From Streptomyces bikiniensis (lineage in GTDB: Bacteria; Actinomycetota; Actinomycetes; Streptomycetales; Streptomycetaceae), in assembly GCA_000716465.1 (NCBI GenBank), contig JNWL01000034.1, positions 1 to 64,000 of the forward strand: a stretch of 64,000 nt of DNA. Reading direction: 5' to 3'. Every line of letters begins with the position of its first letter. Positions within the stretch are counted from its first letter, which is position 1. Under the pieces are notes generated by a model. That model was not told the origin of the DNA. It worked only from the letters and a program-made list of their open reading frames with translations, and did no database searches. The translations under genes and the position numbers were made by a program. Shown piece by piece: positions 58,017 through 64,000 of the stretch.

Positions 58017-58823
58017 TCAGGCCTGGCCGTTGCCCGCCGTGTTCGCCAGCGCGGCCGACAGGTCGCGCGCCACTTCCTGGAGGATCGGGACGATCTTCTC
58101 CGTGGCCGCCTCGGTGACCCGGCCCGCCGGGCCCGAGATGGAGATGGCGGCGGCGGTGGGGGAGTCCGGCACGGAGACCGCGAGGCAGCGGACCCCTATC
58201 TCCTGCTCGTTGTCGTCGACCGCGTACCCCGCCTCGCGGACCGCCACGAGCGCGTCGAGGAAGCCCTCGGGCGTGGTGATCGTCTTCTCGGTCGCGGCCG
58301 GCATGCCGGTGCGGGCGAGCAGCGCGCGCACCTCCTCCGGCGGGGTGTGCGCGAGGAGCGCCTTGCCGACGCCGGTCGAGTGCGGCAGGACCCGCCGGCC
58401 GACCTCGGTGAACATGCGCATCGAGTGCTTGGACGGCACCTGCGCCACGTACACGATCTCGTCGCCGTCGAGCAGGGCCATGTTCGCGGTCTCGCCGGTC
58501 TCCTCGACCAGCCGGGCGAGGTACGGCCGGGCCCAGGTGCCGAGGAGGCGGGCGGCGGACTCGCCGAGCCGGATGAGCCGGGGGCCGAGCGCGTACCGCC
58601 GGTTGGGCTGCTGGCGCACGTAGCCGCAGGCGACCAGGGTGCGCATCAGGCGGTGGATGGTGGGGAGCGGCAGCCCGCTGCTGGCGGAGAGCTCGCTCAG
58701 CCCGACCTCGCCCCCGGCGTCGGCCATCCGCTCCAGGAGGTCGAAGGCGCGCTCAAGGGACTGGACGCCCCCGCTCGCGGCGGGTTTGGCGGCGTCGGTG
58801 GTGCTGGCGCTGGACGTCGGCAC
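58017..58823 (-). CDS. allR: IclR-family regulator, AllR-like
   Basis: A 268-aa IclR protein. The winged helix-turn-helix (VQSLERAFDLLERMADAGGE, then LSELSASSGLPLPTIHRLMR) is followed by the effector domain (ANMALLDGDEIVYVAQVPSK, LPHSTGVGKALLAH, CLAVSVPD). AllR proteins repress allantoin and glyoxylate genes and respond to allantoate or glyoxylate. Divergent position next to allantoinase, and the TTCC-N7-GGAA sites typical of IclR proteins, support this. The start is GTG 58823. Confidence 0.85.
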   Translation of the reverse strand: MPTSSASTTDAAKPAASGGVQSLERAFDLLERMADAGGEVGLSELSASSGLPLPTIHRLMRTLVACGYVRQQPNRRYALGPRLIRLGESAARLLGTWARPYLARLVEETGETANMALLDGDEIVYVAQVPSKHSMRMFTEVGRRVLPHSTGVGKALLAHTPPEEVRALLARTGMPAATEKTITTPEGFLDALVAVREAGYAVDDNEQEIGVRCLAVSVPDSPTAAAISISGPAGRVTEAATEKIVPILQEVARDLSAALANTAGNGQA

Positions 58824-58985
58824 GTCACGGTCCTTTCGGGGCGGGCGGGCAAGGCAGCAGCCTACCGGGCCACCGGCCGGGGCACACGGCCCCGGTCCCG
58901 GCGTCGGCGCCGGTCAGGGGGTGTTTGTCCGGTGTCGACGGAGGTCCGGAGCGGTCCGGGGCTGCCCCCCCTGTGCGGAGCTACG

Positions 58986-59115
58986 TTCTACTGTACGAAA
59001 TTTACATTCCACTTCGTGGAAACATCCAAGGCGGGCCCGATGGCCGCCGATGCTGGAAGTGTGCCCTTGACGACATGTCGTCCGGAAGTGAAGACTCCTT
59101 CAACAGTTCGTTGAA
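58986..59115. promoter_or_regulatory. shared allR/allantoinase promoter with motif-1 pair and motif-2
   Basis: In the 358-bp divergent gap (58824-59181) lie TTCTACTGTACGAA (58986-58999), TTCCACTTCGTGGAA (59007-59021; perfect outer 5-bp arms) and TTCAACAGTTCGTTGAA (59099-59115; perfect 6-5-6). The first two are about 21 bp apart as at gcl and hyi. The last is 66 bp before allantoinase. Apart from the degenerate set before the second malate synthase, this is the only promoter carrying both motifs. Confidence 0.7.
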
Positions 59116-59181
59116 TTTCTCCGTGGAGACCGCCCCGAGCAGGGACGGCTCCTCCCAGGAGCAGTGGAAGAAGGGGTACGG

Positions 59182-60516
59182 GTGGACATCGACCTGGTCC
59201 TGCGCTCGACGCGCGTCATCACCCCCGAGGGGACGCGCCCGGCGTCGATCGCCGTCTCCGGCGGGACGATCGCGGCCGTGCTGCCCCACGACGCGGAGGT
59301 GCCGGCCGGCGCCCGGCTGGAGGACGTCGGCGACGACGTCGTCCTGCCCGGCCTCGTCGACACCCACGTGCACGTGAACGACCCCGGCCGCACCGAGTGG
59401 GAGGGCTTCTGGACCGCCACCCGCGCGGCCGCCGCCGGCGGCATCACCACCCTGCTCGACATGCCGCTCAACTCGCTGCCGCCCACCACCACCGTGGAGA
59501 ACCTGCGCGTCAAGCAGGACGTCGCCCGCGCCAAGGCCCACATCGACGTCGGCTTCTGGGGCGGCGCCCTGCCCGACAACGTCAAGGACCTGCGCCCGCT
59601 GCACGACGCCGGCGTCTTCGGCTTCAAGTGCTTCCTGTCGCCCTCCGGCGTCGAGGAGTTCCCCGAGCTCGACCAGGAGCAGCTGGCGACCTCCCTCGCC
59701 GAGATCTCCGGCTTCGGCGGCCTGATGATCGTGCACGCCGAGGACCCGCACCACCTCGCCGCCGCGCCCCAGCGGTCAGGCGGCGCGTACGCCGACTTCC
59801 TCGCCTCCCGGCCCCGGGACGCCGAGAACACGGCCATCGAGAACCTGATCAACCAGGCCCGCCGGCTCGACGCCCGCGTCCACGTCCTGCACCTCTCCTC
59901 CTCCGACGCCCTGCCGGCCCTCGCCGCCGCCAAGGCCGAGGGCGTGAAGGTCACCGTCGAGTCCTGTCCGCACTTCCTCACCCTCACCGCCGAGGAGATC
60001 CCGGACGGCGCCACCGAGTTCAAGTGCTGCCCGCCGATCCGCGAGGCCGCCAACCAGGACGCGCTGTGGCAGGGGCTCGCGGACGGCACGATCGACTGCG
60101 TCGTCTCCGACCACTCGCCGTCCACCGCCGACCTCAAGACCCCCGACTTCGCCTCCGCCTGGGGCGGGATCTCCTCCCTCCAGCTCGGCCTGCCCGCCGT
60201 CTGGACCGAGGCCCGCCGCCGCGGCCACGACCTGACGGACGTCGTCCGCTGGATGTCCACCGGCCCCGCCCGGCTCGCCGGACTCGACCGCAAGGGCGCC
60301 ATCGAGGCCGGCCGCGACGCCGACTTCGCCGTCCTCGACCCCGAGGCGACCTTCACCGTCGACCCGGCCGAGCTCCAGCACCGCAACCGGATCACCGCCT
60401 ACGCGGGCCGGACCCTGCACGGCGTCGTCACCTCCACCTGGCTGCGCGGCGAGCGGATCGCCGACCGCGGCGTCCTCGCCGAGCCCTCCGGCCGCCTCCT
60501 CGAAAGGAACAACTGA
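59182..60516 (+). CDS. allB: allantoinase
   Basis: Hydrolyses allantoin to allantoate. A 444-aa cyclic amidohydrolase. The first metal site is [20 protein letters not shown], the carboxylated Lys is in [11 protein letters not shown], His ligands lie in VHAEDP and VHVLHLSS, and the Asp in [30 protein letters not shown] is typical. GTG 59182 follows AAGGGG; the in-frame GTG 59164 is an alternative. It is 3 bp from allantoicase. Confidence 0.95.
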   Translation: MDIDLVLRSTRVITPEGTRPASIAVSGGTIAAVLPHDAEVPAGARLEDVGDDVVLPGLVDTHVHVNDPGRTEWEGFWTATRAAAAGGITTLLDMPLNSLPPTTTVENLRVKQDVARAKAHIDVGFWGGALPDNVKDLRPLHDAGVFGFKCFLSPSGVEEFPELDQEQLATSLAEISGFGGLMIVHAEDPHHLAAAPQRSGGAYADFLASRPRDAENTAIENLINQARRLDARVHVLHLSSSDALPALAAAKAEGVKVTVESCPHFLTLTAEEIPDGATEFKCCPPIREAANQDALWQGLADGTIDCVVSDHSPSTADLKTPDFASAWGGISSLQLGLPAVWTEARRRGHDLTDVVRWMSTGPARLAGLDRKGAIEAGRDADFAVLDPEATFTVDPAELQHRNRITAYAGRTLHGVVTSTWLRGERIADRGVLAEPSGRLLERNN

Positions 60517-60519
60517 CCC

Positions 60520-61638
60520 GTGAGCACCGGCATACCCTCCTTCACCGGCGACGCCAGCCCCTACGGCGGCGGCGACCCGTACGCCGACTACCGCACGGCC
60601 GACTTCCCCTTCACCCAGCACGCGGACCTCGCGGACCGGCGTCTCGGCGCGGGCGTGATCGCGGCCAACGACGAGTTCTTCGCGGAGCGCGAGAACCTGC
60701 TCAAGCCCGGTGCCGCCGAGTTCGACCCCGAGCACTTCGGCCACAAGGGCAAGATCATGGACGGCTGGGAGACCCGCCGCCGCCGCGGCGTCTCCGCCCA
60801 GGAGCCGCACCCCACCGAGGACGACCACGACTGGGCCCTCGTACGGCTCGGCGCGCCCGGCGTGATCCGCGGCATCGTCGTCGACACCGCCCACTTCCGC
60901 GGCAACTACCCGCAGGCCGTCTCCGTCGAGGCCGCGTCCGTCGCCGGCTCGCCCTCGCCCGAGGACCTCCTCGCCGACGACGTGAAGTGGACGGTGCTCG
61001 TCCCGCGCACCGCCGTCGGCGGCCACGCCGCCAACGGCTTCGCCGTCGACGTCGAGCAGCGCTTCACGCACCTGCGCGTCAACCAGCACCCCGACGGCGG
61101 CATCGCCCGCCTCCGCGTGTACGGAGAGGTCGCCCCCGACCCGGCCTGGCTCGGCGTCCTCGGCACCTTCGACCTCGCGGCCCTGGAGAACGGCGGCCGG
61201 GTCGAGGACGCCTCCGACCGCTTCTACTCCCCGGCCACCAACACCATCCAGCCCGGCCGCTCCCACAAGATGGACGACGGCTGGGAGACCCGCCGCCGCC
61301 GCGACAAGGGCAACGACTGGATCCGCTACGCCCTGGTCGCCGAGTCCGAGATCCGGGCCGTCGAGATCGACACCGCCTACCTCAAGGGCAACAGCGCCGG
61401 CTGGGCCGCCCTCTCCGTCGCGGCCGAGGGCTCCGAGGAGTGGACCGAGGTCCTGCCCCGGACCCGCCTCCAGCCCGACACCAACCACCGCTTCGTCCTG
61501 GACGCCCCGGCGGTCGGCTCCCGCGTCCGGATCGACATCTACCCGGACGGCGGCATCTCCCGCCTCCGCCTCTTCGGCTCCCTCACGGAGGCCGGCGCGG
61601 CGCGGCTGACCGCCCGCCACCAGGAACTGGGCGGCTGA
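60520..61638 (+). CDS. alc: allantoicase
   Basis: Cleaves allantoate to ureidoglycolate and urea. A 372-aa protein with two homologous domains, each with a conserved GWETRRRR block (KIMDGWETRRRRGVS in the first, KMDDGWETRRRRDKGNDW in the second) and RGIVVDTAHFRGNYP / RAVEIDTAYLKGN pairs. The start is GTG 60520, 3 bp after the allantoinase stop. Ureidoglycolate lyase, needed to yield glyoxylate, is not in the window. Confidence 0.96.
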   Translation: MSTGIPSFTGDASPYGGGDPYADYRTADFPFTQHADLADRRLGAGVIAANDEFFAERENLLKPGAAEFDPEHFGHKGKIMDGWETRRRRGVSAQEPHPTEDDHDWALVRLGAPGVIRGIVVDTAHFRGNYPQAVSVEAASVAGSPSPEDLLADDVKWTVLVPRTAVGGHAANGFAVDVEQRFTHLRVNQHPDGGIARLRVYGEVAPDPAWLGVLGTFDLAALENGGRVEDASDRFYSPATNTIQPGRSHKMDDGWETRRRRDKGNDWIRYALVAESEIRAVEIDTAYLKGNSAGWAALSVAAEGSEEWTEVLPRTRLQPDTNHRFVLDAPAVGSRVRIDIYPDGGISRLRLFGSLTEAGAARLTARHQELGG

Positions 61639-61643
61639 CCTCC

Positions 61644-61778
61644 CGGGGCGCCCCGCCGACAGGGCGCCCCGGCCCAGCCCCCCGGCCGGGCGACCCGCCC
61701 GGCCCCCACGACCCGAGCGGGACACGACACCCCGCCCGGCCCCCGGGGGCGCACCGGCCCGACAGCACCGGTGCGCCC
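61644..61778 (+). terminator. two terminator hairpins after allantoicase
   Basis: CGGGGCGCCC/GGGCGCCCCG (61644-61653 and 61662-61671) and GGGCGCACCGG/CCGGTGCGCCC (61747-61757 and 61768-61778) are two perfect stems. They lie in the 244-bp gap before the convergent SDR. Confidence 0.75.
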
Positions 61779-61882
61779 TCGCACATCGCCTCCCCGCGGG
61801 GCCTCCGCCCCCACAGGACCTCAGGCGCCGGGGAGCCCCCGTCCCGGGGAGCCCCGCCCGTGCCGGGGCCGCCCGCCGGCGG

Positions 61883-62623
61883 TCACGCCGCGTGCCCGCC
61901 GTCCACCGAGAACTCCGCCCCCGTCACGTACCGCCCCTCCGGGCCCGCCAGGAAGGCGACCATCGACGCCACCTCGTCCGGGGTGCCGAAGCGGCCGAGG
62001 GCCGTGAGGGCCGTCTGGCCCTCCGCGAACGGTCCGTCCGCCGGGTTCATGTCGGTGTCGACCGGACCGGGGTGGACCAGGTTCGCCGTGATGCCCCGGC
62101 CGCCCAGCTCGCGGGCGAGCGCCTTGGTCAGGCCCGTCAGGGCGGTCTTGCTCATCGTGTACAGGGTCCCGCCGGGGCCCGGCACCCGCTGGGTCATGCA
62201 GCTGCCGATCGTGACGATCCGGCCGCCGTCGGGCAGCCGGCCCGCCGCCGCCTGCGAGGCGAGGAAGACCGCCCGGACGTTCACCGCGAGGACCCGGTCC
62301 ACGTCCGCGAGGGTCAGCGACTCCAGCGGGCCGAGGACCCCGACGCCCGCGTTGTTCACCAGGACGTCGAGCCGGCCCAGGGCGTCCGCCGCCCACGCGA
62401 CCGCGCCCGCCGCGTCCCCGGGGTCGGCCGCGTCGGCCCGCAGCGGCAGCGCCTTCCGGCCCGCCGCCTCGATCCGCGCCGCGACCTCGGCGGCCCGCGC
62501 CTCGCCCCGTACGTAGGTGAAGGCCACGTCCGCGCCCTCCCGGGCGAGCCGTACCGCCGTCGCCGCGCCGATCCCCCTGCTGCCGCCCGTCACCAGGACC
62601 GCCGTGCCGTTCATCGTGGACAT
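61883..62623 (-). CDS. short-chain dehydrogenase/reductase
   Basis: A 246-aa classical SDR. The cofactor motif is LVTGGSRGIGAATAVRLARE, then VLVNNAGVGVLGPL (NNAG), IVTIGSCMTQ (catalytic Ser), and YTMSKTALTG (Tyr-x-x-x-Lys). PGPVDTDMNPAD and VTGAEFSVDGGHAA end it. NADPH-type FabG-like; the substrate is unknown. ATG 62623 follows GGAGG by 6 nt. It is divergent from the DHFR-family gene. Confidence 0.92.
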   Translation of the reverse strand: MSTMNGTAVLVTGGSRGIGAATAVRLAREGADVAFTYVRGEARAAEVAARIEAAGRKALPLRADAADPGDAAGAVAWAADALGRLDVLVNNAGVGVLGPLESLTLADVDRVLAVNVRAVFLASQAAAGRLPDGGRIVTIGSCMTQRVPGPGGTLYTMSKTALTGLTKALARELGGRGITANLVHPGPVDTDMNPADGPFAEGQTALTALGRFGTPDEVASMVAFLAGPEGRYVTGAEFSVDGGHAA

Positions 62624-62797
62624 CCCGAACCTCCGTCGAAGCACTGAGTGGTTGCGGGTTCAATGAAAGTCGGGGGAGCGGGCGGACGCTGGCGGCAATC
62701 GGACGCCGACCCCTCCGGCGGACCGATGAGTTCCGCCCGGCGGCGCGGTCGGAGCTTTCGGAACACGATGGTCCGGAGAACGGAAAGGACACCCGCC

Positions 62798-63406
62798 ATG
62801 GCCACCCTCAGCCTCACCCAGTTCCTCACCCTCGACGGCGTCGTCCAGGCGCCCGGCGGCCCCGACGAGGACCGCGGCGACGGCTTCGCACACGGCGGCT
62901 GGTCCGTGCCGTACGGCGACGAGGACTTCGGACGCTTCATGGACGAGGTCTTCGCCCGGCCGACCGCCTTCCTCCTCGGCCGCCGCACCTACGACATCTT
63001 CGCCGGCTACTGGCCGAAGCGGACCGACCCGGAGAACCCGGTCGCGGCCAAGCTGAACGGCCTTCCCAAGTACGTCGTCAGCAGCACCCTCACCGAGGCC
63101 GACTGGGCCGGGACCACCCTGCTCCGCGGCGACGCCGCCCAGGAGGTCGCCGGCCTCAAGGAGCGGCTCGACGGCGAGATCCAGATGCACGGCAGCGCCG
63201 GCCTCGCCCGCACCCTCCTCGACCACGACCTCATCGACACCCTCCACCTGCTCGTCTTCCCCGTCGTCCTCGGCACGGGCCGCCGCCTCTTCACCGACGG
63301 CGTCCGTCCCACCGCCTTCCGCCCCGCAGGGACGCGCACCACCGCCGCGGGCGTCGCCATCCACACGCACGAGCTCGAAGGACGGCCTTCGTACGGCAGT
63401 TACTGA
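62798..63406 (+). CDS. dihydrofolate reductase-family (RibD C-terminal-like) protein
   Basis: A 202-aa protein with the RibD-C/DHFR fold: LTQFLTLDGVVQAPGGPDED, FLLGRRTYDIFAGYWP, KYVVSSTLTEADWAGTTLL, then IQMHGSAGLARTLLDHDLID and PVVLGTGRRLFTDG. Most members have unknown substrates and are not folate enzymes. The start is ATG 62798 with GGAAAGGA upstream. Confidence 0.9.
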   Translation: MATLSLTQFLTLDGVVQAPGGPDEDRGDGFAHGGWSVPYGDEDFGRFMDEVFARPTAFLLGRRTYDIFAGYWPKRTDPENPVAAKLNGLPKYVVSSTLTEADWAGTTLLRGDAAQEVAGLKERLDGEIQMHGSAGLARTLLDHDLIDTLHLLVFPVVLGTGRRLFTDGVRPTAFRPAGTRTTAAGVAIHTHELEGRPSYGSY

Positions 63407-63547
63407 GCGGGCGCGGGGACGCGGGGCGGCCATGGCGGCGGCCGTGGAAAGGTGTAGCCACCACGGGCCGCTCCGGGTACGGTGATCCCTCCGCGTGCGA
63501 GCCGCCGAAGCCTCCACCCCGTCCAGAGAGTTGGAGGAACGGCCCCG

Positions 63548-64000
63548 ATGTCGGCTCCGTCGTTCGCCGCCCCCCTGCCCCTCGGCGCCCCGCGCCGCGC
63601 CTGGCTCACCGACCTGCCCGTCCTGCTCGTCGCCGCCTTCTGGGGCACCAGCTACCTCGCGGCGAAGGGCATCACCACCACCCACACGGTCGTCGCCGTC
63701 CTCGTCCTGCGGTTCGCGGTGGTGCTGCCCGTCCTCGTCGCCGCCGGATGGACCAGGCTCCGCGCCCTGACCGCCGCCCAGTGGCGCGGCGCCGGCACCC
63801 TCGGGCTCATCCTCGGCGGGATCTTCCTCCTGGAGACCTATGGCGTCGTCCACACCTCCGCCACCAACGCGGGCCTGATCATCAGCCTCACCATGATCCT
63901 CGCCCCGCTCGCCGAGGCCGCCGTCACCGGCGTGCGCCCGACGCGCGCCTTCCTCGCCGCCGCCGCGCTCTCCGTCGCGGGCGTCGTCCTGCTCACCCAG
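63548..64000 (+). CDS. EamA/DMT-family transporter, 5' part (cut by window edge)
   Basis: The first 151 codons are present. Hydrophobic segments VLLVAAFWGTSYLAAKGITT, LVLRFAVVLPVLVAAG, LILGGIFLLETYGVVHTSAT, and LIISLTMILAPLAEAAV are typical EamA helices (WGTSYLAAK start motif). Members export metabolites such as amino acids. The start is ATG 63548 behind GGAGGAACG. Confidence 0.9.
   Translation, partial: MSAPSFAAPLPLGAPRRAWLTDLPVLLVAAFWGTSYLAAKGITTTHTVVAVLVLRFAVVLPVLVAAGWTRLRALTAAQWRGAGTLGLILGGIFLLETYGVVHTSATNAGLIISLTMILAPLAEAAVTGVRPTRAFLAAAALSVAGVVLLTQ

Overview
The window is high-GC actinobacterial DNA. Strong codon-position GC bias, many GTG starts, ATGA/GTGA overlaps, a gamma-butyrolactone locus and a SARP regulator all point to Streptomyces. 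I see no tRNA, rRNA, CRISPR array, IS element, phage gene or replication origin.

Region by region. (1) 0-4.2 kb: the start of an acyl-CoA dehydrogenase, a ScbR-type receptor, a ScbA/AfsA-type butyrolactone synthase with an NAD-dependent epimerase, a TetR regulator and a divergent cold-shock protein. (2) 4.2-9.1 kb: a cobalamin riboswitch ahead of a three-gene ABC importer, converging on a radical SAM gene with an unusual cysteine spacing. (3) 9.7-14.2 kb: a 946-aa SARP/NB-ARC regulator divergent from a 14-TM efflux pump. (4) 14.3-16.4 kb: a wrecked metE fused in frame to a LysR gene that has lost its DNA-binding domain, still behind its own cobalamin riboswitch. (5) 16.7-22.4 kb: 3-hydroxyacyl-CoA dehydrogenase, malate synthase and isocitrate lyase, divergent from a RamB-type regulator. 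(6) 22.5-30.5 kb: a TauE-like permease, a broken hydrolase, a GAF-LuxR regulator, two acyl-CoA ligases, an acetyltransferase, a membrane protein and a zinc-ribbon/nuclease-like protein. (7) 30.7-47.1 kb: glyoxylate carboligase, an ArsR-type regulator with an MFS exporter, catalase, tartronate-semialdehyde reductase, hydroxypyruvate isomerase, and a urate operon (OHCU decarboxylase, HIU hydrolase, uricase, purine permease, 8-oxoguanine deaminase) followed by a second purine permease and a racemase-family protein. (8) 47.1-58 kb: hypothetical proteins, a second malate synthase, a MobA-like nucleotidyltransferase, a two-component system and an ABC exporter. (9) 58-61.6 kb: IclR-family AllR-like regulator, allantoinase and allantoicase. 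(10) 61.9 kb to the end: an SDR, a DHFR-family protein and an EamA transporter running off the window.

The genes of regions 7-9 form one route: 8-oxoguanine or urate to allantoin (uricase, HIU hydrolase, OHCU decarboxylase, with catalase for the peroxide), to allantoate and ureidoglycolate (allantoinase, allantoicase), and from glyoxylate to glycerate or malate (carboligase, isomerase, reductase, malate synthase). Xanthine dehydrogenase and ureidoglycolate lyase are not in the window. Two palindrome families link these scattered promoters. Motif 1 (TTCC-N7-GGAA, in tandem copies 21 bp apart) lies before gcl, hyi, the second malate synthase and allantoinase. Motif 2 (TCAACA-N3-TGTTGA) lies before catalase, the urate operon, allantoinase and, degenerate, the second malate synthase. 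This apparent two-layer circuit is the most interesting regulatory system here. The metE-lysR chimera behind an orphan riboswitch is the most striking genome lesion.
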